From Actinoplanes sp. DH11 (GTDB taxonomy: Bacteria; Actinomycetota; Actinomycetes; Mycobacteriales; Micromonosporaceae), in contig NZ_JAHWGU010000042.1 of NCBI RefSeq assembly GCF_020873875.1, forward strand, positions 1 to 64,000: a stretch of 64,000 bases of DNA. Direction: 5' to 3'. The translations under genes and the position numbers were made by a program. Positions 33,258 through 41,434 of this stretch are shown one piece after another (position 1 is the first letter of the stretch; every line of letters begins with the position of its first letter). Below the pieces are notes generated by a model that did not search any database, was not told the origin of the DNA, and saw nothing but the letters and a program-made list of their open reading frames with translations.

Positions 33258-33648
33258 TGCGTCTCCTGATAGGCTGCCGAGCCCCAGAGACAGGAATAGC
33301 CCAGGGGAACCCGGCGTCACTTGCGTCCGCCATATGGGGTCCCATCCCGGGCAGTCGGCCTTTCGGCCCACCTTTTGTGTGTACACACGGGGCGCGAGCC
33401 ACGGAGCGGCGTGGCCGATGGCCTAACGATGCCGCCCCGGCTGCCCTGCGGCTGCCGTGCAGCGACCAAGCTAGACGCGGAGGACTCTCTGGGCAACCCC
33501 TCCAGCCGTCCCGTCTCGGGTACAACGCCGGGTACACCGAGCGCCGTGCGTGGGCAGCGATGGTCAGGGGCGGTCAATAACGCCGTTCTCGCAGGTCAGC
33601 CGGTGGCGTAGCTCACGCCTGACCACCCCAGAGATACATAAACTCAAA
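33258..33648. other. Gene-free interval between xis and the outer att
   Basis: About 390 bases with only short Arg/Pro-rich frames. It contains the xis promoter region and a TGTGTGTACACAC-like stretch at about 33375-33387 that may be an operator. No gene is supported. Confidence 0.35.
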
Positions 33649-33692
33649 TTCCTGAACCGTGTGTCGTAGGTTCGGTTCCTATTGGGGGCACC
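33649..33692 (+). repeat. Degenerate outer att copy
   Basis: 40 of 44 bases match 7709-7752; differences are CTGAAC for CTAAAC, TTCGGTT for TTCGATT and ATTGGGGG for ACCGGGGG. The divergence suggests that this copy is the oldest junction, or that element 2 came with the tRNA end of another species. Confidence 0.8.
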
Positions 33693-33815
33693 ACCTTCTC
33701 CATCTGATCCGATCCGGTCTAGCCGACCCGATACCCGATCCCGCCCGACTCGCTCCGGCCTGACCTCGCTCCGCCACGGCCTCCCTCCCGCCTAGCCTTA
33801 CCTGGCCTCACTCCC

Positions 33816-34688
33816 TCAGCTGAAAGCGGCCAAGCAGTGCCGTAAGAAGGCCGCCAGGGCCGGGCTCGTCCGGTTCTGCCAGACGAGCGCGAGCAGCGCC
33901 GGAATCGGGACGTCGTCGATCGGCACGGCGACCAGGTCCGGGTAGGCGCTGCTCATCGACTCGCTGAGAACGGCCACGCCGAGACCGCGGCGGGCCAGGC
34001 CGGCGACCGTGTCCGGCGAGGTCGCCGCGAGCGCGACGGGAAGATCGACGGCCAGTGCGGCGCGAGCTTGGTCGAGCACGGTGCGGATGCCGGTGCCCAC
34101 CGGGAGACAGATCAACGGGTACGCCGAGAGCGCGGTGGCCGAGAGACGCTCCTGACCTGCTGCTTCACTGCCCGGTTGGCACAGCGCGACGAGCCTCTCG
34201 CTCGCGATGACGTGGCTCGCGAGGTGTTCGGGAGGCTCACCGGCCAGTCCGGCAAGCGCCAAATCTAGGTCGCCGGATCGCACCCCGGCCACCAGTTGGT
34301 CGGAATTCGCCTCCACCAGTTCGAGTTCGATGTCCGGATGCTCCCGGTGGAACGTGGCGAGTGCGTCGAAAAAGGGCGTCACCTCGCAGCCGATCACCAT
34401 GCCGGCCGTGAGCCGGCCGCGTACCAGGCCGTTGACGTCGTCGATGGCCTCCCGCAGGTCGGCTGCGGCGTCCAAGGCCTCGCGCGCGTGCCGGAGCGCG
34501 GCCTCGCCCGCGTCGGTGAGCCGGGCGGTGCGCCCGGACCTGTCGAAGAGCCGCACGCCGAGCTCGTGTTCCAGGGCCTTGATCTGGGCGCTCACCCCGG
34601 ACTGGGTGATGTGCACCCGCTCCGCGGCCCTGGTGAAGCTGGCCGTCTCGGCGACCGCGACGAAGTACTCGAGCTGGCGCAAATCCAT
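33816..34688 (-). CDS. LysR-family transcriptional regulator
   Basis: This is a 290-residue protein. The N-terminal winged helix is MDLRQLEYFVAVAETASFTR with the recognition helix in VHITQSGVSAQIKALEHELG. The C-terminal periplasmic-binding-like effector domain covers residues about 90-285. It is divergent from a SnoaL-like gene with a LysR-box palindrome in the 70-base gap, so it probably controls that gene. The ATG is the only plausible start. Confidence 0.92.
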   Translation of the reverse strand: MDLRQLEYFVAVAETASFTRAAERVHITQSGVSAQIKALEHELGVRLFDRSGRTARLTDAGEAALRHAREALDAAADLREAIDDVNGLVRGRLTAGMVIGCEVTPFFDALATFHREHPDIELELVEANSDQLVAGVRSGDLDLALAGLAGEPPEHLASHVIASERLVALCQPGSEAAGQERLSATALSAYPLICLPVGTGIRTVLDQARAALAVDLPVALAATSPDTVAGLARRGLGVAVLSESMSSAYPDLVAVPIDDVPIPALLALVWQNRTSPALAAFLRHCLAAFS

Positions 34689-34697
34689 GAGCGCAGA

Positions 34698-34712
34698 TTG
34701 TAGTAACTACAA
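34698..34712. promoter_or_regulatory. LysR-type operator palindrome
   Basis: TTGTAGTAACTACAA has perfect 7-base arms around one A and fits the T-N11-A pattern of LysR boxes. It lies 10 bases upstream of the regulator start and 47 bases upstream of the divergent gene. Confidence 0.75.
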
Positions 34713-34758
34713 AAACTATGCGTTGGACTTCTCCATCCGCCCAGAGCAGGCTGGACCC

Positions 34759-35115
34759 ATGACCGAGAGAGCACACCGACCCGAAGACCTGACCCGCCTG
34801 TTCGTCGAGCGTGCGAACGCGAAGGACGCGGACGGGCTCGCCGAGCTCTATGAGGAGGATGCCGTGATGGCCTATCCGCCGGGCGGCCAGACACGAGGCC
34901 GCGACGCGATCCGCAAGCTCTGGGCGGAAATCCTGCCGCACATGCCGGAGCTCGAGCCTGAGCCGCCGCTGCCCACACTGATCAGCGGCGATCTGGCGCT
35001 CACGTCAACGCCACCGAGCGACGGTTCGGGCGCGCGAGCCCAGGTCGCCCGGCGACAGCCGGACGGCACCTGGCTGCGCGTGCTCGACCAGCCGGAATTC
35101 AAGCGGCCCGAATGA
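34759..35115 (+). CDS. SnoaL/NTF2-like protein
   Basis: The product has 118 residues from the ATG at 34759. The NTF2-like fold is seen as a helix (LTRLFVERANAKDADGLAEL), the YEEDAVMAYPPGG strand and GRDAIRKLWAEI. Such small alpha+beta cone proteins are enzymes or ligand-binding proteins of unknown substrate. It lies divergent from the LysR gene. Confidence 0.8.
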   Translation: MTERAHRPEDLTRLFVERANAKDADGLAELYEEDAVMAYPPGGQTRGRDAIRKLWAEILPHMPELEPEPPLPTLISGDLALTSTPPSDGSGARAQVARRQPDGTWLRVLDQPEFKRPE

Positions 35116-35231
35116 ACCCAGCCCGAATGAGCGCGGCCGGAGTGAGCGCGGTGCCAATGAGCGCCGTCCGAATGAGCGCGGTCCAGATGGGCGCGGTCCA
35201 GATGGGCGCGGCCCGAATGTGCCTGGCCGGA
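35112..35231. repeat. 15-bp tandem repeat (8 imperfect copies)
   Basis: Eight consecutive 15-base units follow the SnoaL stop (for example ATGAGCGCCGTCCGA, ATGAGCGCGGTCCAG, ATGGGCGCGGTCCAG). Each could code five residues but no ribosome-binding site or family supports a gene. The unit length is a multiple of three, as in the repeats inside nearby genes. Confidence 0.85.
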
Positions 35232-35317
35232 ATGAGTCAGAGCCATGAGCGAGACTCAGACAGCCCCCGGGCAACATCCGGGCGTCCGACTGGGGACGCC
35301 CGGATGGGGTCCTCGGC

Positions 35318-35917
35318 TCAGAGCCTGATCCGCTGACCCACGAAGACCCGGTGCGGGCTGCGGAGGACATCGGCATTGGCCCGGTAAAGGGCCCGCCAGC
35401 CACCGCTGACGTCATGCCGGTTGGCGATCCGCGCGAGCGTGTCGCCCCGCCGGACGACATAGCTGCGCGTGCCGGCCGTCGCGCTTCTCAGCGTGGCCGT
35501 GCGGCCGGCAGCCGCGCGGACCGTGCGCGCCGGAGCCTTCCGGACCACGGCCTTGCGGCTCACCTTGACGTTGGCACGCCTGCCACAGCTCGGCCAAGCG
35601 CCGATCCCTTGTCCACGCAGCACCCGCTCGGCCACACGGATCTGCTCGGTCTTTGTCGCCTGGTTGGCGGTCCGGGCATAGCGCGTGCCGCCGTAAGCAC
35701 GCCAGGTGCTGCGGCTGAACTGGAGGCCACCGTAATAGCCGTTGCCAGTGTTGATGCGCCAGTTCCCGCCGGACTCGCAGCGTGCGACGGCGTCCCAGTT
35801 CACGTCCGACGGCACAGCTTGCGCGGGCGCGCTGGGGCCCAGCAGGCCCACGGTGCCGACGAGTCCCGCGACGGCTACACCGAACGCGACGTGGACGTGC
35901 TTTCGGATTTGCACCAT
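35318..35917 (-). CDS. Resuscitation-promoting-factor-like transglycosylase with LysM
   Basis: This is a 199-residue secreted protein. The signal peptide ends at about residue 34 (SAPAQA). The Rpf/transglycosylase domain (35-110) begins VNWDAVARCESGGNWRINTG with catalytic Glu48 and has YYGGLQFSRSTWRAYGG. A basic linker leads to a C-terminal LysM (SYVVRRGDTLARIANRHDVS) that binds peptidoglycan. Rpf proteins cleave peptidoglycan during growth or spore germination. A c-di-AMP riboswitch lies directly upstream. Confidence 0.93.
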   Translation of the reverse strand: MVQIRKHVHVAFGVAVAGLVGTVGLLGPSAPAQAVPSDVNWDAVARCESGGNWRINTGNGYYGGLQFSRSTWRAYGGTRYARTANQATKTEQIRVAERVLRGQGIGAWPSCGRRANVKVSRKAVVRKAPARTVRAAAGRTATLRSATAGTRSYVVRRGDTLARIANRHDVSGGWRALYRANADVLRSPHRVFVGQRIRL

Positions 35918-35929
35918 TTTAGTTGTCCT

Positions 35930-36085
35930 CCACGCCTGCGAGGTCAGCTGTCGGGTTCGGGCAGAGTGGCCCGGCCGCGGTGCGCGGCTTCACCCCAAGA
36001 CGCCTGAGCGCCGAAGAACCTTTGGGTCCCCCGCTCCATGCCTTCGAGTTGTTGTCCGTGGTCGGCGGCAGGATTCGGCGATCCG
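35930..36085 (-). promoter_or_regulatory. c-di-AMP (ydaO/yuaA) riboswitch
   Basis: On the minus strand the leader has the conserved blocks in order: CGCCGAATCCTGCCG, GGGGGACCC, CTTGGGGTGAAGCCGC, GGGCCACTCTGCCCGAACCC, GACAGCTGACCTCGCAGGCG. These match the ydaO consensus that binds cyclic di-AMP and commonly precedes actinobacterial rpf genes. High c-di-AMP would lower expression of the downstream hydrolase. Limits are approximate. Confidence 0.88.
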
Positions 36086-36314
36086 GCCACGGTGCCCGCT
36101 CCACGCGGGCTTCCTACGGATGGTCACGGGCCGGTCGAGCGCGTCTCGCGTGGATTCGCGTTACGCCTGGATCGCGGTGCCGTGGTGTTGTTCCCCCAAA
36201 TTAGCCCTTTGATTCGAGCTTGTATGGATAACTCGGCAGATTTTCCCCAACCCACCTACCAGGAGGTAACTGTTGTGCTGCGCACCCTCCATCGAGGGTG
36301 CACAATCGGCAGCC

Positions 36315-37553
36315 ATGAGCGATCCAGCGCGCGAGTTCGACGTGATCGTCTACGGTGCCACCGGCTTCGTCGGTGTCCTCGTGGCACGGCACCTGGCACA
36401 ACACGCCCCGGCCGGAACCCGGATCGCCCTGGCCGGCCGGTCACCGGAGAAGCTGGAGTCCGTCCGTTCACGACTGAGCGTGGACTGGCCGATCGTGGTC
36501 GCCGACGCCACCGACGCGTCGGCACTGGACGCGATGGCCGCCCGCACGCGAGTGGTCATCACGACTGCGGGGCCCTACGCGAAGTACGGCCGGGTTCTCG
36601 CGCGCTCCTGCGCCGAAGCGGGCACGGACTACGTCGACCTGACCGGCGAAGTGCTGTTCGCCCGGGACAGCATCGACGAGAACCACGAGACCGCGCGGCG
36701 CACCGGGGCACGGATCGTACATTCCTGCGGTTTCGACTCGATACCGTCCGACATCGGTGTGCACGTGCTGCACTCGCTGGTGCAAGCCGACGGTGCCGGC
36801 GAACTGACGGATACGACGCTGGTGGTGACCAGCCTTCGTGGCGGCGTGAGCGGCGGGACGATCGACTCGATGCGCTACCAGGCCGACGTCATGAGTAAGG
36901 ATCGGCGACTGCGGCGGATCGGCGCGAGTCCGTACTCGCTCAGCCCCAACCGTGAGGCCGAGCCGGACCTGGGCCGCCAGGAGGACATGCCGACCCTCCC
37001 GGCATCTGAAGTGGATCCGTCATTGCGGGGGCACCTGGCGCCGTTCGTGATGGCGTCCTACAACACGCGCGTGGTGCGGCGCAGCAATGCGCTGCGCGAC
37101 TGGGCCTACGGGCGGCGGTTCCGCTACCGCGAGGTGATGAGCGTCGGAACGTCGCCGTTGTCACCCGTGATCGCCTTCGGGACGAAGGTCGCGCTCGGCG
37201 GTCTCTTCGTCGGCATGGCCGTGCCGCCCGTGCGCTTCGTGCTCGACCGCGTGCTGCCGAAACCGGGTTCCGGGCCGAGCGAGCGAACCCAGCAGTCCGG
37301 GCACTTCACGATGGATGTGTTCACCACGACGACGACCGGCGCGCGTTACACGGCACGGTTCCGGGCCAAGGGCGACCCCGGCTACGCGGCCACCGCGGTG
37401 ATGCTGGGCGAGTCCGCGCTGGCCCTGGCTCTGGACAGGGACGCGCTGCCCAAGGTGGAAGGCGGCGTGCTGACTCCGGCCACAGCGATCGGCGATGCCC
37501 TTGTCGACCGCCTCCGCACCGCCGGAGTGGAGATCACCGCCCGTCGCCTGTGA
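36315..37553 (+). CDS. Saccharopine-dehydrogenase-like trans-acting enoyl reductase
   Basis: The product has 412 residues from the ATG at 36315. The N-terminal NAD(P)-binding fold shows VIVYGATGFVGVLVARHL. The family signature VHSCGFDSIPSDIGV and the late ESALALALD are typical of trans-acting enoyl reductases (Rv2449c/Rv2953-like) acting in lipid or polyketide biosynthesis. No polyketide genes lie nearby. Its end overlaps the convergent methyltransferase gene by 20 bases. Confidence 0.85.
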   Translation: MSDPAREFDVIVYGATGFVGVLVARHLAQHAPAGTRIALAGRSPEKLESVRSRLSVDWPIVVADATDASALDAMAARTRVVITTAGPYAKYGRVLARSCAEAGTDYVDLTGEVLFARDSIDENHETARRTGARIVHSCGFDSIPSDIGVHVLHSLVQADGAGELTDTTLVVTSLRGGVSGGTIDSMRYQADVMSKDRRLRRIGASPYSLSPNREAEPDLGRQEDMPTLPASEVDPSLRGHLAPFVMASYNTRVVRRSNALRDWAYGRRFRYREVMSVGTSPLSPVIAFGTKVALGGLFVGMAVPPVRFVLDRVLPKPGSGPSERTQQSGHFTMDVFTTTTTGARYTARFRAKGDPGYAATAVMLGESALALALDRDALPKVEGGVLTPATAIGDALVDRLRTAGVEITARRL

Positions 37554-38157
37554 GACCTGCGGCGGCGGAGTTGCGGGCGATCACCGTGAAGACGTGCCAG
37601 TGTTTGGGACCACTGAACGCTTCGCCCGGGGCGTCCTCCTCGTCCCAGTGCTCAATCTCCAGACCGTCGAGCAGGGAACGGACTTCGTGCTCCCGCAGGA
37701 ACGTCATGCCCTGATCGCCGGCCCAGGAGTCGTGGTCACCGAAGAGGTTCACTGCCAGACGTCCGCCCGGGCGCAGGTTTGACCTCATCAGGGTCCACAA
37801 GCGGTCGAATGACGGCCGTTGCTGGTAGGGAAGCGAATAACTGGCGTGGATCAGGTCGGCCCCGGGGAGGGTGGTGAGGTTTTCGAACGCGCAGACCCGT
37901 ACGCCCAGCGCCTCATGCCTGCCCCCGACGGCGCGCAAGAGACGCGGCTCCGTGCCGGGTTCGCTGTCGTGCGCAAGCACGCGCCACCCGTCGTCGAGCA
38001 GCGCCTTCGTCTCCCGGCCGGCGCCACAACCGAGATCGATCGCGGTTCGACCGGCGCCGGGACCGGCGAGTGTCATGGCGCGCCGGCACAGCTCACGGAT
38101 CGGGCGTTCGCCCTGGCGGGAAAGGTATTCGGCCCAGTGCCCGGGATCGTTGCGCAT
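37534..38157 (-). CDS. Class I SAM-dependent methyltransferase
   Basis: This is a 207-residue protein. Motif I is AIDLGCGAGRETKALLDDGW; motif II-like acid is in VLAHDSEP; later strands LIHASYSLPY and GGRLAVNLFGDHDSW follow. Substrate unknown; YcgJ/tellurite-resistance-like methyltransferases look similar. It is convergent with the enoyl-reductase-like gene. Confidence 0.85.
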   Translation of the reverse strand: MRNDPGHWAEYLSRQGERPIRELCRRAMTLAGPGAGRTAIDLGCGAGRETKALLDDGWRVLAHDSEPGTEPRLLRAVGGRHEALGVRVCAFENLTTLPGADLIHASYSLPYQQRPSFDRLWTLMRSNLRPGGRLAVNLFGDHDSWAGDQGMTFLREHEVRSLLDGLEIEHWDEEDAPGEAFSGPKHWHVFTVIARNSAAAGLTGDGR

Positions 38158-38329
38158 TCCCCGATCATGTCGCGCCGCAACCAGGCACGAAGGAGCGAGC
38201 TTACATTGACGGAAGATCCGGCAAACGCGACATAATTTTTTGAGCGCAGGTCAAGAGCCGTATCGACAAGCCGACTGGATATCGATCGCGACTAGCACCA
38301 ACCGGGTCTTTGTGGGCAGGATTCAGAGG

Positions 38330-38938
38330 GTGACCGCCGACCCTCTGCCCTACCCGCTGAGGCTGACGGGAACCGGCATAATCCTGCGCGAGTGGCGTCC
38401 GGACGACCTGGACGATCTGGTCGCTCTGCTGGACGAGCCGGAGATCGCGCGCTGGACGCCGATGCCGTCGCCCTTCGACGCCGACGCCGGACAGGCGTAC
38501 CTCAAGCGTGCCTTCCAGGGCCGCGCCAACGGTAGCCGCATCCAACTCGCGATCACAGCCGACGGCGGGCGCCCGGTCGGCGAGATGTTGCTTTTCGCCG
38601 TCAACGAGGAGCTCCGTGAGGCGGAACTCGGCTATCTGGTGGGGTGCTCCTACCGCCGGCGGGGTCTCGCGTCGGGCGCGCTGGCACTGCTTTCGGGGTA
38701 CGCGTGTCGCACACTCCGGCTTCGCCGCCTGCTGCTGCGCATCGACCCGGCGAACGTGGCGAGTACGTCCGTGGCGCGCCGATGCGGGTACTGGCTGACC
38801 GGTGAGCCGCCGATCCACCAGGAGGGGCCGTACGGTCCGACCACCCTGGACACCTGGGAATACGTCGACGGACGGGTCGGCACCCGGCAGGAACGCCGGA
38901 GAAATGTCGCAGCCCGGCGGTACGGTCGTCGAACCTAG
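38330..38938 (+). CDS. GNAT-family N-acetyltransferase
   Basis: The product has 202 residues from the GTG at 38330. It has the RimJ/RimL-type pattern: ILREWRPDDLDDLVALLDEP, the acetyl-CoA loop YRRRGLASGALALLSGYA and the C-terminal RRLLLRIDPANVASTSVARR. Such enzymes acetylate protein N-termini or small amines. Substrate unknown. Followed 18 bases later by the AlkZ-like gene. Confidence 0.88.
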   Translation: MTADPLPYPLRLTGTGIILREWRPDDLDDLVALLDEPEIARWTPMPSPFDADAGQAYLKRAFQGRANGSRIQLAITADGGRPVGEMLLFAVNEELREAELGYLVGCSYRRRGLASGALALLSGYACRTLRLRRLLLRIDPANVASTSVARRCGYWLTGEPPIHQEGPYGPTTLDTWEYVDGRVGTRQERRRNVAARRYGRRT

Positions 38939-38955
38939 CAGTGCAGGAGGTGCCG

Positions 38956-40050
38956 ATGATCAGCGTTGATCGAGCCCGAGTGATGGCCTACCGGGTCGCC
39001 GCCCTGGGGCTGGCCGAGCAGGTCACCGCACGCCCGGCCGATCTGCCGGTGCTCGACCTCGGCATCCAGCAGTACATGCCCGACTCCGCCCAGGTCGCTC
39101 TCACCGCCCGCAGCAGCGCCGAGCCTTCCGACCACCGGCTGATCGCTGTCTGGGCCGCCCGCGGCGCGCCTCACCTGCACCGGCGGCAGGACCTCCCGGC
39201 GCTGGTCCGCCGGCTCTGGCCGCTCACCGACACGGACGCCGCCGCCCGGATCAACAGTGCCCAGATTCCCGACGCCGACGGGCTCGGGCTGCGCGCGTTC
39301 ACCGTGACGGCCGAGGCGTTCCGCGAGGTCGTCACCGCCCCGATCGCCAGGGGTGCGGCGAGCACCGAGGTGAGCAGGCGGGTGCCGGCCGCGTTGACGT
39401 ACGAGTGCCGCTCCTGCCAGGCCCGCCACATCGCCGGCAACGTCTGGCAGCACGCCGGCCTGGCCGGTGGCGTCGAAGTCCTGTCACGCGGCAAGGACGC
39501 CGCGCTCGGTCCGCTTCCCGACGCCCCGCCGGTGCCGTCAGCGAACGAGGGGATCGACGACCTCATCGCGACCTACCTGCGGTTCCTCGGTCCCGCCGGG
39601 CCGGCCGAGGTGGCGAAATACTTGGGCAGTTCGACCGCCGAGATCCGCAAGGTCTGGCCCGCCGCCCTCGTCGAGGTGCGGGTCGACGGCCGCAGGTCCT
39701 GGCTGCCCGAGCCCGCGGTCGCCGCCCTGGAGTCGGCCGCGACCCCGCACGGTGTCCGCTGGCTGCCCGGCATGGACCCGCTGCTCCAGGCCCGCGACCG
39801 CGATCTGCTGCTCCCCGACCGGGCCGCGCAGAAAGAGGTGTGGCGGCCGATCGGTAACCCCGGCGTCCTACTGGTGGACGGGGAGATCGCCGGCGTCTGG
39901 CGAGCCCGGATGTCCGGCCGGAAACGGGTCGATCTGTCGGTCAAGGCGTTCGGCGAGCTCGGTGCGAGCCGGCGCAAACGTGTCGAGGACGAGGCCGGGG
40001 AGGTGGCGCGGGCTCGCGGGGTGCCCGAGGCCCGGGTGAGCTTCGACTGA
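38956..40050 (+). CDS. AlkZ/YcaQ-like winged-helix DNA glycosylase-related protein
   Basis: The product has 364 residues from the ATG at 38956 after AGGAGG. It begins ISVDRARVMAYRVAALGLAE and contains repeated winged helices (LIATYLRFLGPAGPAEVAKY, LGSSTAEIRKVW), WLPGMDPLLQARDR and VDGEIAGVWRARMSG. This layout matches the HTH_42 family that includes AlkZ, which unhooks interstrand crosslinks, and many uncharacterised actinobacterial proteins. The catalytic QxQ/QxD motif of AlkZ is not obvious, so activity is uncertain. Confidence 0.82.
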   Translation: MISVDRARVMAYRVAALGLAEQVTARPADLPVLDLGIQQYMPDSAQVALTARSSAEPSDHRLIAVWAARGAPHLHRRQDLPALVRRLWPLTDTDAAARINSAQIPDADGLGLRAFTVTAEAFREVVTAPIARGAASTEVSRRVPAALTYECRSCQARHIAGNVWQHAGLAGGVEVLSRGKDAALGPLPDAPPVPSANEGIDDLIATYLRFLGPAGPAEVAKYLGSSTAEIRKVWPAALVEVRVDGRRSWLPEPAVAALESAATPHGVRWLPGMDPLLQARDRDLLLPDRAAQKEVWRPIGNPGVLLVDGEIAGVWRARMSGRKRVDLSVKAFGELGASRRKRVEDEAGEVARARGVPEARVSFD

Positions 40051-40089
40051 GGCGGCGTGGCGTCGGGCAGGCCTGCGAGACTTGGATCC

Positions 40090-40848
40090 GTGTCCACGAT
40101 CGGGTTCCTGCACACGGCAGAGGTCCACGTCGCGACGTTCCAGCGACTGGTGGAGGAGCTCGCGCCGGGCTGCGACACGCGCCACCTGGTCGATGCGTCG
40201 CTGCTCGCGGACGCGCGGGCGAGTGGTGTGACTTCCGCGATCGCTGAGCGGGTGCGTGCGCGGCTGGCCGAGCTGGAGAGTGACGGCGCGGAGGTGATCG
40301 TCTGCACCTGCTCGACCATCGGCGCGGCCGCGGAAGAGGCGAGCGAAATGACAGGCAGACCAGGCGGGGCGAGCCGCGAGCCGAGCGGGCCCAGCAGGGC
40401 GAGCGGCGGGACAGGCGGGGCGAGCGGCGGGACAGGCGGGGCGAGCGGCGGGCCAGGCGGGGCGGCGGTTCGGGTGCCGGTGGTTCGGGTGGATCGGCCC
40501 ATGGCGGATGCCGCGGTGACGCGGGGTGGGCGGATCGCGGTGGTGGTGGCGGTGGCATCTACGACAGAGCCCACGATGGCGTTGCTGCGGGAGAGCGCCA
40601 CGGCCGCGAACGCGCAGGTCGACTTGGTGGCCGTGCCGTGCCTCGGCGCTTGGCGGCACTTCGAGGCGGGGGAGATCGAGCGGTACCACGACGAGATCGC
40701 CGAGCATGTGCGGGCCGTCGCGGACGGGTTCGACGTGGTGGTGCTGGCGCAGGCGAGCATGAGCCCGGCCGCCGAACGGCTTCCCGGCCTGCCGGTACTC
40801 ACCAGCCCACGAGCGGCCGTGGCGGCAGCCGTCACCCGCCTGCACTGA
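40090..40848 (+). CDS. Asp/Glu racemase-like protein with internal Gly-rich repeat
   Basis: The product has 252 residues from the GTG at 40090. The two halves carry the expected Cys-containing loops, VIVCTCSTIGAAAEEAS and LVAVPCLGAWRHFEAGEIER. GFDVVVLAQASMSPAAERLP closes the second site. Between the halves a 21-bp repeat encodes about 25 Gly/Ala/Ser residues (GGASGGTGG) that other family members would not need. The fold is probably maintained as a loop extension. Substrate unknown. Confidence 0.75.
   Translation: MSTIGFLHTAEVHVATFQRLVEELAPGCDTRHLVDASLLADARASGVTSAIAERVRARLAELESDGAEVIVCTCSTIGAAAEEASEMTGRPGGASREPSGPSRASGGTGGASGGTGGASGGPGGAAVRVPVVRVDRPMADAAVTRGGRIAVVVAVASTTEPTMALLRESATAANAQVDLVAVPCLGAWRHFEAGEIERYHDEIAEHVRAVADGFDVVVLAQASMSPAAERLPGLPVLTSPRAAVAAAVTRLH
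40387..40470 (+). repeat. 21-bp in-frame tandem repeat inside racemase-like gene
   Basis: Four units of 21 bases, two of them identical (GGGACAGGCGGGGCGAGCGGC at 40408-40428 and 40429-40449 apart from phase), code GTGGASG repeats. The frame is kept. Confidence 0.85.
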
Positions 40849-40853
40849 GACGG

Positions 40854-41252
40854 TCAGCGTTTGGGTGCCCGTTCCACCACCACGGTCGTCGATTTGATGA
40901 CTGCTACGGCGACCGAGCCGACCTGCAGGTCCAGCTCGTCGACGGCCTCGCGGCTCATCAGGGAGACGACCCGGAACGGGCCTGCCTGGATGTCCACCTG
41001 CGCCATCACGGTGTCCTTGACGACCGCCGTGACGATGCCGCGCAGGCGGTTGCGGGCCGACGACTCCTCGGAGCGTTCGTCCGGGTCGGCGGCCTGTGCC
41101 CGGACGAAGGCGGCCAAGTCCACGCCGTCGATCGTGCGGTGGCCCTGCTGGTCGCGGTTCGCGGCGAGCCGGCCCGCGTCGACCCAGCGGCGGACCGTGT
41201 CGGGGCTGACGCCGAGCAGCTCCGCGGCCTCACCGATCTGAAATGTCGTCAC
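40854..41252 (-). CDS. Helix-turn-helix plus TOBE (molybdate-type) protein
   Basis: The product has 132 residues from the GTG at 41252. A MerR/excisionase-like helix-turn-helix (FQIGEAAELLGVSPDTVRRW) is followed by a TOBE domain (NRLRGIVTAVVKDTVMAQVD, then AVDELDLQVGSVAVAVIKST), the molybdate/tungstate-binding unit of ModE and mop proteins. It probably senses molybdate as a regulator or store. No mod transport genes are in the window. Confidence 0.85.
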   Translation of the reverse strand: MTTFQIGEAAELLGVSPDTVRRWVDAGRLAANRDQQGHRTIDGVDLAAFVRAQAADPDERSEESSARNRLRGIVTAVVKDTVMAQVDIQAGPFRVVSLMSREAVDELDLQVGSVAVAVIKSTTVVVERAPKR

Positions 41253-41277
41253 GGCGATCACCCTATTGGCCGGAACT

Positions 41278-41379
41278 GGAGGCAGCGCCAGCACGGAGAC
41301 AGCACCGGCCCGGAGGCAGCGCCGGCACCGAGACAGCACCAGACCGGAGGCAGCGCCGGCACCGAGACAGCGCCGGCGA
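41278..41379. repeat. 34-bp tandem repeat (3 copies) between divergent genes
   Basis: Three 34-base units beginning GGAGGCAGCGCCGGCACCGA follow at 41278, 41312 and 41346 with few differences. They sit in the 180-base gap between the TOBE gene start and the radical SAM gene start, where promoters of both must lie. Confidence 0.85.
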
Positions 41380-41434
41380 AGAGGCGCGGAGGCGGAAGAC
41401 GTTTCTTGTCGCCCGGGATGGGCATGCCGCGGGC

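Larger units (their letters stand above)
27342..33692. mobile_element. Second, decayed tandem integrative element
   Basis: The 6.3-kb segment is bounded by the att copy at 27298-27341 and a degenerate copy at 33649-33692. It keeps an xis gene and the C-terminal part of a tyrosine integrase beside the right att, plus a small GntR and several small hypothetical or membrane proteins. There is no rep or traB. An IS701-family copy inserted later. The integrase is truncated and frameshifted, so the element cannot move by itself. Confidence 0.75.

Noticed and set aside
35112..35336. 74-codon plus-strand frame made of MSAVR-type pentapeptides
   Set aside because: It is produced by a 15-bp tandem repeat, has no ribosome-binding site and no family resemblance.
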